From the NCBI GenBank assembly GCA_031286995.1, contig JAITTS010000060.1:1-47965 (forward strand): DNA of 47,965 bases, given 5' to 3'. A model generated the notes under the pieces. The model was not told the origin of the DNA. It worked only from the letters and a program-made list of their open reading frames with translations, and searched no databases. The DNA comes from Oscillospiraceae bacterium. GTDB lineage: Bacteria > Bacillota > Clostridia > Christensenellales > Aristaeellaceae. The translations under genes and the position numbers were made by a program. This document shows positions 8,022 to 16,670 of this stretch, one piece after another. Position 1 is the first letter of the stretch. Every line of letters begins with the position of its first letter.

Positions 8022-10751
8022 TCAGTCTGCCATAGGCTTTGCCACAGCCAGCGGTCTCCGCCGCGCTTTGCGCCATACCGCGATCCCCGCGATAAGCGCG
8101 GCCGTGGCCAGGCTGACCCATGCCCCGGCGGCCAGGCCCGGCGGCGTATACCGCAGATCCAGTGCGTGGATCCCCGGTGTGATGGGGATGACCATCAGGC
8201 TGGGCAGGGGTGCGCCAGGCTCGCCGCCCGCGCGCATAGGGGAGGCCGCCAGACTGAGCAGGGGCGCCACATCCTTGCCATCCACGCGCGCGCGCCATCC
8301 CTCGTCGTAGGGGAAGGTGCACAGCAGCGCTGTCTTGCCCGGCGGCACATGCACAGTGCCCGCCAGATGGCTGCCGGATAGCAGGCGCATCTGCGCGCCG
8401 CCCTCGCGGATCATTTCCACAGCCCGGGCCAGCGCCTGTGTATCCTGCTGCGCGAACTGAAAACGGGCGATGCGCAGGTAATCGCTCTCAAACCGCACGG
8501 TTACATCCGTGGTCTCGCCCAAGGCGAACAGGTTGTGGCGGTGGTAGCTATAAAAATTCCCCATATCCTGCCCGCCCGCGCTGACGCGCGCGGGCTGCCC
8601 CATGCCGGATACCTCGATATCCACGTACACCGGCCCCGCCGCTGCGTCCCTGGCTGCGGCGGTGATAGCAGCGGGCGCGGCCTTATCCTGCCTGTGGTAC
8701 ACTGTGCCGTCGCCCAGGGGCGCTGGGCGGGCATTGCTTGGGGTTACATCGCCCGTAAGCGGGCGCAGGATGGTGGTTTCTTCCCCCAGAATTGCGCTGT
8801 AGAGCCGGTTCACGGCCTCAAAGGGAGTGTCTGTGGGCAGGCACGCGCGCATCACCTCCGCGTCGGCCGCGAACACCAGCGGCAGGGCGTAGGGGTTTTC
8901 GTACACGGTGGCCTTGCCCTGGGTGAACAGGGGCCGCCAATCCGTCTGCGGCGGGGTGTTTTCCAGCGCCAGGTAGCGCAGGCCCAGCAGGCTATCCGCG
9001 GCGATGCCCGTGTGCGGGGAGTACAGGATTGTGGATATGCCGTTGCTGCTGTAGCCCAGCGCGCCGAAAAGGGCCAGCGGGCCCTGGCGCGCCACGGAGG
9101 AGAAGTTGGATAGACCGGGGTAGCCGAGGGCCAGGCTGTCGTCGGCGTTCAGCAGGGGCAGTTCCATACGGTAGAGGCCGCCATCCCGGTCGCGGATGGC
9201 CTGGGCCAAGGCAGTGTTTTGGGTGATGCGGTTCGCAATGGCCGCGCGGTTCATTTGAAAGGTGCCTGCCTGTATGCGCCGGATGGTCAGTTCGCCCTGC
9301 AGCAGAAGGTGCGCGCAGAGGATGAGCGCCAGGCCCCACGCCGCTACGGCGCGCGCCCTGGGCGCAGGGTCGCCGCAAGCCGGCCGGCGCTTGCCGCATG
9401 TGATCAGCAGGCAGCAACCCGCCACCAGCGCCACATCCAGCGCGCGCCAGGGCAGGGCGGCTGCGTCGAAGCCCTCTCGCCGGGCGATGAGCAGCGCGAG
9501 CCCCGCGAAGGCGACGGCGATTGCGAGGCCATGCCAGCGCCGTGTGCCGCCGCGCCGCGCCCAGCAACGGCCTGCCAGCGCCACCGCGCAAAAGGGAAAT
9601 AAAAAGGCGTTGCGGTAGGGGAAGCCCATGGGGCTGTTAAAGCCGTGCCAGATCAGGTTCAGTCCGGGGTCGTGAAAGCTGGTGATCAGCGCGAAGAGCA
9701 GCAGGGCGGCGGCCAGTTTTTCGCGCCAGCGTATCTGTGTGTTTAAAAAGTACAGGCCTGTCAGGGCTGTTGTGCCCGCGCCGCAGAACAGGGCGGGGAT
9801 GGCGGGGAAAGCGTCCTGTTCCGTGGCCAGGGGCACGGTGAGCAGCCCGGATAGGATGCCCAGGCGGGGTGCGCCATCCGTGCCCCGCAGGGCGGCCAGG
9901 CTTTGCAGCACGCCCAAGGATGCCTTGCTGTCGGATGAGAGGGAGGCGAACACGGGCAACAGCACGAAGGCCGCCAGCCCTGCCGCGCCCAGGGATGCCA
10001 GGGTGAACAGCCCCGCACGCCGCCCCAGCCAGGCCAGGGTGTGCCGCCTGGGCGCGCCCGCCAGGCACCCCAGCGCGAAGGCCAGGGCCGAGAAAAGGCA
10101 CAGCATGTATCCGATGTAGTAGTGGGTGATGAGCGCCCCAGCCAGACTGAACAGGTACAGCCACGGGCTTCGCCCGGCGAAGAGGCGGCGCAGGCCCAGG
10201 GCAACCAGGGGCAGTAAAATAACCCCATCCAGCCACATCACGTTACTGAAGTAGCGGGTGGTGTAGCCGGATAGGGCGTAGGCGGTGGATAGGGCGACGG
10301 TGACAGGCGTGGCGAAGGGCGGCCCGTCCTCCGCCCGCGCGCACAAAAACAGCGCGCAGGTCAGCCCGCACAGGCCGGTTTTGAGGGTGACCACGCACAG
10401 TAGCGCTTCGGGCAGCCGCGCGGCGGGGAAGAGCCCTGCCAGCAGGTTGACCGGGCTGAAGAGGTAGGTGGCGGCCAGATCCCACATGTTGCCGCCGGGG
10501 GATTTGGCCAAGCTGTAGAGCAGGCTGTTCTGCCCGCGCAGCACGCCCTGCAGGTAGGCAAAAAAGCTGATGTACTGGTTGCGCATATCCGCCAGCACCA
10601 CGCTGTGGGGGCCGAAGGGCGCCCAGCCCCGCAGCGCGGCCAGGGTGAGCCAGAGGCAGGCGGGCAGCAAAAAGGCCGCGGATAAAACGCGCCAGGATCC
10701 GCGGCCCGCGCCCCTTTGTGGTGCGCCCGCCTTGCCGCACCTGTCCATCAT
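8022..10751 (-). CDS. YfhO family multi-pass membrane protein
   Basis: A 909-residue protein of the YfhO family, large GT-C-like membrane proteins of Firmicutes involved in glycosylation of wall or lipid-linked polymers. About 12 hydrophobic segments fill residues 20-480, with the family's N-terminal motif around GGNMWDLAATYLFSPVNLL (near 88-106). A large extracytoplasmic beta-rich region follows (about 490-870) and a last membrane helix lies near the C-terminus. It is the last gene of a minus-strand operon. Its ATGATG start at 10746-10751 overlaps the TGA of the upstream HD-GYP gene (10748-10750), which suggests translational coupling. The coupling to a sensor kinase hints at regulated envelope glycosylation, but nothing in the sequence shows the substrate. 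Confidence 0.82.
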   Translation of the reverse strand: MMDRCGKAGAPQRGAGRGSWRVLSAAFLLPACLWLTLAALRGWAPFGPHSVVLADMRNQYISFFAYLQGVLRGQNSLLYSLAKSPGGNMWDLAATYLFSPVNLLAGLFPAARLPEALLCVVTLKTGLCGLTCALFLCARAEDGPPFATPVTVALSTAYALSGYTTRYFSNVMWLDGVILLPLVALGLRRLFAGRSPWLYLFSLAGALITHYYIGYMLCLFSALAFALGCLAGAPRRHTLAWLGRRAGLFTLASLGAAGLAAFVLLPVFASLSSDSKASLGVLQSLAALRGTDGAPRLGILSGLLTVPLATEQDAFPAIPALFCGAGTTALTGLYFLNTQIRWREKLAAALLLFALITSFHDPGLNLIWHGFNSPMGFPYRNAFLFPFCAVALAGRCWARRGGTRRWHGLAIAVAFAGLALLIARREGFDAAALPWRALDVALVAGCCLLITCGKRRPACGDPAPRARAVAAWGLALILCAHLLLQGELTIRRIQAGTFQMNRAAIANRITQNTALAQAIRDRDGGLYRMELPLLNADDSLALGYPGLSNFSSVARQGPLALFGALGYSSNGISTILYSPHTGIAADSLLGLRYLALENTPPQTDWRPLFTQGKATVYENPYALPLVFAADAEVMRACLPTDTPFEAVNRLYSAILGEETTILRPLTGDVTPSNARPAPLGDGTVYHRQDKAAPAAITAAARDAAAGPVYVDIEVSGMGQPARVSAGGQDMGNFYSYHRHNLFALGETTDVTVRFESDYLRIARFQFAQQDTQALARAVEMIREGGAQMRLLSGSHLAGTVHVPPGKTALLCTFPYDEGWRARVDGKDVAPLLSLAASPMRAGGEPGAPLPSLMVIPITPGIHALDLRYTPPGLAAGAWVSLATAALIAGIAVWRKARRRPLAVAKPMAD

Positions 10752-11815
10752 GGGTTGATCTTCTCCGCAAAACTGAGGTAGATATCCTGTATGGCGGCCT
10801 TTTGATCCAGAAAGGCGTCGATGATGTCCGGATCAAAGTGCTTGCCCCGCGCCTCGAGCATGCTCTGCAGGGTCTGGTCGAAGGAGCGGGATCGGCGGTA
10901 GGGCCGCAGGCTGATCATGGCATCCAGCACATCCGCCACGGCCACGATGCGCGCCGCCAGGGGGATCTGCTCGCCCCGCAGGCCCCTGGAGTAGCCGCTA
11001 CCATCCCACTTTTCGTGGTGGCACAGGGCGATTTGCCGTGCGGTGGCCAGCATGCCATCCGGGTCTTGGGCATCCGGTGTCTCCAGCGCCTGTGCGCCGT
11101 ACACCGTGTGCTTTTTCATAATGTCGTATTCCTCCGGGGTCAGGCGGCCCGGCTTGAGCAGAATGGCGTCGGCAATGGCCACCTTGCCTATATCGTGCAG
11201 CTGGCAGCACAGCACAACGCGCGCCGCGTCCTCCTCGGCGATCAGGCGATCTGGAAAGAGCGTGTTGTACCCCAGAATGATCTTGCGCGTAACGGCCTGC
11301 ATGCGCTGTATGTGCAGGCCCTTGGGCTGGTCGCGGTACTCCACCAGGTTGGCGAAGAGCGCTGTGAGCAGGTTGCGCTCGTTCAGCGCTGCCCTGGCCT
11401 GTTCCTCGGCGACCAGGGCGGCCTGGGCGCGCAGATCAAACAGTTCCAGGTACAGGGCGATCATCCGCTGCAGCGCGGCGGGTTGGAAGGGTTTGCGCAC
11501 AATATCCACCACGCAGGGGTCGTTCATATCCGCCATGGGCTGGGCGATATCCATCATGCCCGTCATCAGGATGATGGGCACCCGCGCCTGCTGGGGCATG
11601 GCGTGGGCGGCGCGGGCCAGCTCTTGCCCGCTCATGGCGGGCATTTCCACATCCACCAGCATCAAATCCACGCTGTTTTGCTCCAGGTACTGCAGTGCCT
11701 CCGCGCCACTGCGCACGGGCACGCACTGGTAGGCATCCTTTAGCAGACCATGCACCAGCATGAGGACGATGTTGTCGTCATCCACCACCAGGATATTTTT
11801 GCGGTCACTAAACAT
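10748..11815 (-). CDS. Response regulator with HD-GYP domain
   Basis: A 355-residue protein with an N-terminal receiver domain (KNILVVDDDN at the start; phospho-acceptor Asp in LMLVDVEMPAMSG near residue 57; conserved Lys in VRKPF) and a C-terminal HD-GYP domain (about 160-350). The HD-GYP core is intact: HDIGK, HHEKWDGSGY and the following DVLDAM region. It is therefore probably a c-di-GMP phosphodiesterase switched by phosphorylation. The canonical P after GY is replaced by S (GYS). The start is set at the ATG at 11815, where AGGTG lies 7 bases upstream and the receiver begins at once. It overlaps the end of the histidine kinase gene by 8 bases, so the kinase is its likely partner. Confidence 0.9.
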   Translation of the reverse strand: MFSDRKNILVVDDDNIVLMLVHGLLKDAYQCVPVRSGAEALQYLEQNSVDLMLVDVEMPAMSGQELARAAHAMPQQARVPIILMTGMMDIAQPMADMNDPCVVDIVRKPFQPAALQRMIALYLELFDLRAQAALVAEEQARAALNERNLLTALFANLVEYRDQPKGLHIQRMQAVTRKIILGYNTLFPDRLIAEEDAARVVLCCQLHDIGKVAIADAILLKPGRLTPEEYDIMKKHTVYGAQALETPDAQDPDGMLATARQIALCHHEKWDGSGYSRGLRGEQIPLAARIVAVADVLDAMISLRPYRRSRSFDQTLQSMLEARGKHFDPDIIDAFLDQKAAIQDIYLSFAEKINP

Positions 11816-14654
11816 GGGGCAACACCTCGCTGTCTGTGATGGCGGTATCCGCCTGGGCCTGGGGCGCATCCTGTACGGAAGAGGGAGGCTCTTCCTGCGT
11901 CTCTTGCACCGGTGTGGTCAGCTTTTGCAGCAGGGCCGTGGCCTCGCGCTCTACGGCGCGGTAATCAAAGGTCTGTAATGCGTCAAAGAGCGTGGCCAGC
12001 TGCTCTTGCGCCAGGTAGGCGGCAGTGTCGCGCAGATCGGCCAGGGATTGGGTGGCATCCGTGTACCGGGATTCGCGCGCTTCCTGGATCAGGCGCTCAA
12101 GCAGCAGTTCCTCGGGTGTGCGGCGGATGCTCGCCAGGCTGGATGCGGTCAGAGCCTCCTGCAGGTCGGTGTGGAACGCTCCCAGCTCTGTGACGAAGAA
12201 GGGCAGGTTTTCGCGCGCAAAGCCCAGCTCGCCATTCGCCAGGGCTTCAGCCAGCAGCTTTGCCCGGGTGGCCAGCCGGGCTTCGCCAACCTGATCAAGC
12301 AACGCGTGCAAGGTGCGCAAGGGGCGCCCCAGGGTGTGGTAGCGGGTGATGCGGGGCACCACATCCCGCAGGGCGGCCAGGTAGGGGGCCAGGGCAGCCG
12401 CGGCGCTCTGCGCATCCATTAGGTACTGATCAATGCGCTCAATGTCGCCCGTGACCAACAGCTGCGCGGCTTTGGCCAGGGCCAGGGGACGTAGCGCCTG
12501 GTGCAGTTGCTGCAGGCGGGTCTGTAAAAAGCTGTTTTGTGCGCCGGGGCTTTGGATATCCAGCCGCTTTCCCTCCGGCAGGTAGGTGGATAGCAGTTTG
12601 CTCAGCCGCGGCAGTTCAATGGGCTTGGCCAGGGTGTCGCTGGCCCCCGCCGCCAGAAAGGCCCGGTGGGATTCGGGCATAACGTTGGCCGAGAGCATCA
12701 GAATGGGCTGCTGTGCGAATCGCCCGCCCATGGCGCGGATGGTGCGTATGGTCTCAATGCCGTCCATATCCGGCATAATGTGATCCACGAACACAATATC
12801 GTAGGCCGTGTTTTCCAGCAGCGTGATGCCCTGGTTGCCGCTGCTGGCCTTATCCACCTGCAGGCCGAACAGGGCCATCAGGTTGGCCGCGACCAGGCTG
12901 CCCACCTCGTTGTCATCGATGAGCAGCACCCGCGCATCCGTGGTCTGAAAGATGCACTCGCGCACCTGCCGCGCCGGGGTGGCGGCCTTGCCGGAGAGCG
13001 CGTCATTGAGCAGCGCGGATAGGGCGATGACGTGCAGGGGGGAGAACAGCAACCGGTCGTTCATGCGGATGTAGGCCGTGAGCGTGGAGCCGGGCTCAAT
13101 GAGCAGCGCGCGCTGGCAGCCCGGCGGGGTGGGCTGGCGCACCCAGGTGTAGGCGGCCTCGGCGGAAAGATCCACCAGCATGTGGGTGAAGCCCGTGGCC
13201 TGGGCGGGCAGGCCGCGCACGGCCTTCACCTTCAGCCTGGCAGCCATCTCAATGGCGTTTTCGCACAGCGCCCTGTTGTCGCTGCAAATCAGCAGGCGTT
13301 TCTCTCTGGCGTCGGGCACCCCGGCGATGGGGGCGTCATCCACCATCTGTTGAGGGATCGCAAAGCTGAAGGTGGTGCCGCCGCCAAACTCGCTGGCTAC
13401 ATCCAGGCGGCCGCGCATCAACTCTACCAATTTGTTGCTGATGGCCAGGCCCAGGCCCGTGCCGTGCTGGTTTTGCCTGCGGGTGCTATCCAACTGCTCA
13501 AAGGCGGCGAAGAGGCGGCTGATATCCTCAGGCCGGATGCCGTTGCCCGTATCCGTCACAGCGAAGCGCAGCTGCAGCTGGTTATCCTGGTAGAGCCGCT
13601 GCGCTTCCAGCAGCACCCAGCCTTGCTGGGTGAATTTGACGGCGTTGCCCAGCAGGTTGAGCAGCACCTGGCGGATGCGCTGGCTGTCGCCGATCATCTC
13701 TTTGGGGATATCCGGGTCTACCTGGGTCAGAAAGGCGAGGCCCTTCTCCTGCGCGCGCATGCCGATGATGGAGACTACGTCGTGGAACATGGTGGGGAAG
13801 TCGTAACGATCCTCGTAGAGTTCCATCTTGCCGGCGTCTATTTTGCTGATATCCAGAATGTCGTTGATCAGCCCCAGCAGGTTTTGTGAGGCCAGCTTAA
13901 TGTTTTCGGCCTGCATGTGCTCGGTGGGGCCCAGCTGGTCGCTGAGCAGCAACATATCCGCCATGCCGGATATGGCGTGCATGGGGGTGCGTATTTCGTG
14001 GCTCATGCTGGCCAAGAAATCGCTCTTGACTTTATCCGCCTCGCTGAGGCTGTACTGGGTATCGAGCAGTTGCTCGTTGAGCACGCGGGCCTTCTCTACC
14101 GCTTGCAGGGTCTGGTGGGCTATCCGCTCCAGCCCCAGGGAGAGCGCCCAGTTCAGCACCAGCAGCGTGCCGTAGGTGCCGATGGTGATGGTCAGCGCGC
14201 CGGGGGATACAAAGACGCCTTCGGCCAGGGCCCCCAGGGTCATCATGGCGCTGTGCAGGGCCTGCCAGAAGCGGCACTCCTCTTGATCGGGCAGCGCCAT
14301 GGTGCCCAGCAGGGGGGTGAGCAACGCCACGCTCACCACCACTAGGCCTTCCTCACAGCCGCCGAAGGCCCACTGGATGGCAGTGGGGTACAGTAGCCAA
14401 AAAAACAGCGTGCCGCGCAGCAGCCACCGGCGGCGCAACAGGGATGAGAGGTTGATCCACATCAGCACCAGCAGCGGTAGCATGGAAAGCACCACCGCCA
14501 TGGGCAGGATGCGCCCGCCCAGGGGGATGCAGCACAGAACGGTGAGCACCGCAAACACTGTCAGCAGCAGGCGCAGCCACAGGGTGCCGATGACGGCTGG
14601 CCCCGGGGCGGACGCGCTCTGCCTGGCAGTGCCGGAAACCTGGGTGGGAAGCAT
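11808..14654 (-). CDS. Hybrid sensor histidine kinase with receiver and Hpt-like tail
   Basis: A 948-residue membrane kinase. About five or six hydrophobic helices (residues 20-175) have no evident periplasmic sensor loop. A short coiled coil leads to HisKA with the phospho-acceptor His in SHEIRTPMHAISGMADMLLL, then HATPase_c with NAVKF, DTGNGI and HGTGLGLAI. A degraded receiver-like segment follows (RLLICSDNRALCEN), then a complete receiver (VLLIDDNEVG, VFVDHIMPDMDG, AKPIE). The last 250 residues are helical and contain RYHTLGRPLRTLHALL, which resembles an Hpt phosphotransfer site with an altered AHTLKG motif. The ATG at 14654 has AAAGGA 7 bases upstream; a longer start at 14711 lacks a ribosome site. 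It begins the operon with the HD-GYP regulator and YfhO. Confidence 0.9.
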   Translation of the reverse strand: MLPTQVSGTARQSASAPGPAVIGTLWLRLLLTVFAVLTVLCCIPLGGRILPMAVVLSMLPLLVLMWINLSSLLRRRWLLRGTLFFWLLYPTAIQWAFGGCEEGLVVVSVALLTPLLGTMALPDQEECRFWQALHSAMMTLGALAEGVFVSPGALTITIGTYGTLLVLNWALSLGLERIAHQTLQAVEKARVLNEQLLDTQYSLSEADKVKSDFLASMSHEIRTPMHAISGMADMLLLSDQLGPTEHMQAENIKLASQNLLGLINDILDISKIDAGKMELYEDRYDFPTMFHDVVSIIGMRAQEKGLAFLTQVDPDIPKEMIGDSQRIRQVLLNLLGNAVKFTQQGWVLLEAQRLYQDNQLQLRFAVTDTGNGIRPEDISRLFAAFEQLDSTRRQNQHGTGLGLAISNKLVELMRGRLDVASEFGGGTTFSFAIPQQMVDDAPIAGVPDAREKRLLICSDNRALCENAIEMAARLKVKAVRGLPAQATGFTHMLVDLSAEAAYTWVRQPTPPGCQRALLIEPGSTLTAYIRMNDRLLFSPLHVIALSALLNDALSGKAATPARQVRECIFQTTDARVLLIDDNEVGSLVAANLMALFGLQVDKASSGNQGITLLENTAYDIVFVDHIMPDMDGIETIRTIRAMGGRFAQQPILMLSANVMPESHRAFLAAGASDTLAKPIELPRLSKLLSTYLPEGKRLDIQSPGAQNSFLQTRLQQLHQALRPLALAKAAQLLVTGDIERIDQYLMDAQSAAAALAPYLAALRDVVPRITRYHTLGRPLRTLHALLDQVGEARLATRAKLLAEALANGELGFARENLPFFVTELGAFHTDLQEALTASSLASIRRTPEELLLERLIQEARESRYTDATQSLADLRDTAAYLAQEQLATLFDALQTFDYRAVEREATALLQKLTTPVQETQEEPPSSVQDAPQAQADTAITDSEVLPHV

Positions 14655-14725
14655 GCGGCCATCCTTTCCCGCCGCCGTGCGGGGCGTACGATACGACAAA
14701 ACTCGACACATGGTGCCTTATGGAT

Positions 14726-14753
14726 AGTATAACATAATTTGGCGGCGCTGCAA
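14726..14753 (-). promoter_or_regulatory. Predicted promoter of the kinase/HD-GYP/YfhO operon
   Basis: On the minus strand, TTGCAG (14748-14753) and TATACT (14726-14731) are 16 bases apart, about 75 bases before the kinase start. It diverges from the promoter at 14842-14870. Confidence 0.5.
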
Positions 14754-14841
14754 ATGAAATTTGCGCGCGCGGGGGGCGTTGACGCGAGCGTATAAAGGGG
14801 GGATTGCATGCTTATCCGCCGCCGGCAGCGGGCGGCGGGGT

Positions 14842-14870
14842 TTGACATATGGGCGTATGCATGATACAAT
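14842..14870 (+). promoter_or_regulatory. Strong predicted sigma-A promoter
   Basis: A perfect TTGACA (14842-14847), a 17-base spacer and TACAAT (14865-14870). It reads toward the small exported protein whose ATG is at 14923. Confidence 0.75.
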
Positions 14871-14922
14871 TTATACAAAGAAACAAGCGGGCGCCGGGGG
14901 TGGGCGCCAAGGGGCGGGCGGC

Positions 14923-15474
14923 ATGAAAAGGTATTTTGTGGGTACGTTGGCAGCGTTGCTGGCCACCACGGCGTTGGTGGCGGTGGCGCTGTCCTTTTTT
15001 GTGAACCCCGCTGATCACCAGCTGCCGGGTGAAGAGGATGCCCACAAGGCTTTTTACTTGGGCGGCAACGCGCCGCAGCGCTTTAGGCGGCTGCTGAGCA
15101 CGGGGGAGCCCACATCCTGCAAGTTTAACGTGACCAATGTGGATAGCGGCAAGCGCGCCATGGATGCGGATATGGATTTGACCATCAACACCGATTGCAT
15201 GGAGGCCCTGATCGGCATGCCGGATTTGCAGGTACGCCTGGTGGAATACCTGCCCGACAGCAGCGTGCGGGAGCTTGCGACCACCCAGGCGCGCTACGGC
15301 GTGCTGAGCTATGTGCGTGAGCGCGCCTTTTTGGCCGGCAGGCCCCAGACCCTGGCCTTTGGGCTGGTGCTGACGCGCGATATGGAAGCGGATGACACGG
15401 ACGCGGCGCGCATGCCCGTGGATATCAAAGTGCAGGTGGCCGGCACGCCGCATGTGGTGGTGGAAGATGAGTGA
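14923..15474 (+). CDS. Small exported or membrane-anchored protein of unknown function
   Basis: A 183-residue protein that I do not recognise. The N-terminus (KRYFVGTLAALLATTALVAV, then ALSFF) is a signal peptide or single membrane anchor without a lipobox Cys. The rest reads as a compact beta-rich extracytoplasmic domain with two Cys (in TSCKFNV and NTDCMEA), which could pair as a disulfide. The ATG at 14923 is chosen because it starts the hydrophobic segment and lies 52 bases after a near-consensus promoter; the upstream GGGGCGGGCGG gives only a poor ribosome site. It stands alone, diverging from the kinase operon and converging on the aldo/keto reductase gene, whose stop is 15 bases away. 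Confidence 0.7.
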   Translation: MKRYFVGTLAALLATTALVAVALSFFVNPADHQLPGEEDAHKAFYLGGNAPQRFRRLLSTGEPTSCKFNVTNVDSGKRAMDADMDLTINTDCMEALIGMPDLQVRLVEYLPDSSVRELATTQARYGVLSYVRERAFLAGRPQTLAFGLVLTRDMEADDTDAARMPVDIKVQVAGTPHVVVEDE

Positions 15475-15489
15475 GGCCTCGCCGCCCGC

Positions 15490-16614
15490 TTACGCCAAGG
15501 CCTGATCCGTTTGCGCCAGTTGTTCCCGTATCTTGAGATGCTGGGGGCATTTTTTTTCGCACTGGCCGCAGCCCACACAGGCGGATGCGGGCTTACCCGG
15601 CATCCAGGGGTACCGGCCGATGGCCGCGTACTGCTCTTTGGCGTAGGGGGTCAGGTCGTAGACCTGGTGATAATTCATAATCTCGAAATTGAGGGGAATG
15701 TTGACCTCTGCCGGGCAGGGCATGCAGTAGTTGCAGCCCGTGCAGTAGAGCTGGGCGCGCTTTTTGTTCTCCTGCATGGATTGGGCGATGCGCTGCTGCT
15801 CATCGGGGGTGAGCGGCTCGGCGCTGCCGGCCACGCGCGCGTTCTCTTGCACCATGGCCAGGTTGCCCATGCCGCTGAGTGCGCAAGTGACGTGGGGGTT
15901 GGTCAGCACGAAGCGCAGGGCGATCTGCGGGGATGATTGCAGCTTGCCCGGCAGCAGGCTCTGCACCACCTGGGATGGCACGCCCAGCCGCCCGCCGCCC
16001 ACAGGCCCCATGATCACCACGCCGAGCCCTTTTTGGTGGGCGTAGGCGATGGCCTCCTCATTGGTGCGATCCAGCAGGTTGTACTGGCAGAGCACGCTGG
16101 CGAACAGGCCGGTATCCACAAACTTGATCAGGTTCTCCGGCGCGTCGTGGAAGGAGAAACTGAGGTGGCGGATCAACCCTTCCTCCTTGGCTTGCAGGGC
16201 CATGCGCACCTGGCCCTCGGGTTGGGCCTGGGTCTCAAAGCGATCCCACGAGATGCCCCAGAGATGGTAAAAATCAATGTGATCCGTGCCCAGGCGGGCG
16301 AGGGACGCTTCCAGGCGCTTGCGGCTGGCGTCGTAGCCCCTGTCCTCACCGGGCAGCTTGGTGGATAGGTAGACGCGGTCGCGGTAGCCATCCCGCAGGG
16401 CCTCGCCCACGATCAGCTCGCTTTCGGCCTCGCAGTAATAGGGGGCCGTATCCACGTAGTTGATGCCCGCATCTATCCCCTGGCGCAGCAGGCGCGCGCC
16501 GGCCTCGTGGTCGAACACCTCTTTGCCATCCACCCTGCGCGAGGGCAGGCGCATGGCCCCGAACCCTAGTGCGGAAATTTGGATGCCCGTGTTGCCCATG
16601 GTGCGATACTGCAT
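15490..16614 (-). CDS. Aldo/keto reductase with C-terminal 4Fe-4S ferredoxin domain
   Basis: A 374-residue oxidoreductase. Residues 1-270 form the aldo/keto reductase barrel, with the N-terminal motif MGNTGIQISALGFGAMRLP, the DTAPYY segment containing the active-site Asp/Tyr region and HIDFYHLWGI. The C-terminus (about 280-374) carries two Cys clusters typical of a bacterial 4Fe-4S extension: CTGCNYCMPCP and CVGCGQCEKKCPQ. The ATG at 16614 is preferred to the one 18 bases upstream because that one would overlap its own AGGAGG site. Members of this Fe-S subfamily are common in anaerobic Clostridia and their substrates are mostly unknown. It lies 56 bases downstream of the YitJ-like gene on the same strand and may be co-transcribed. 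Confidence 0.9.
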   Translation of the reverse strand: MQYRTMGNTGIQISALGFGAMRLPSRRVDGKEVFDHEAGARLLRQGIDAGINYVDTAPYYCEAESELIVGEALRDGYRDRVYLSTKLPGEDRGYDASRKRLEASLARLGTDHIDFYHLWGISWDRFETQAQPEGQVRMALQAKEEGLIRHLSFSFHDAPENLIKFVDTGLFASVLCQYNLLDRTNEEAIAYAHQKGLGVVIMGPVGGGRLGVPSQVVQSLLPGKLQSSPQIALRFVLTNPHVTCALSGMGNLAMVQENARVAGSAEPLTPDEQQRIAQSMQENKKRAQLYCTGCNYCMPCPAEVNIPLNFEIMNYHQVYDLTPYAKEQYAAIGRYPWMPGKPASACVGCGQCEKKCPQHLKIREQLAQTDQALA

Positions 16615-16670
16615 AGGGTTGATCCTCCTCATCGGTCATTTCTGGTTTATAACCTATAGCACAGCCGGGA

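Noticed and set aside
7978-8030. Frameshift at the end of the YfhO gene
   Set aside because: Another frame continues about 15 codons past the stop with plausible residues (KKALNMVETLKTAE), but the annotated end is also plausible, so I cannot claim a frameshift without homologues.
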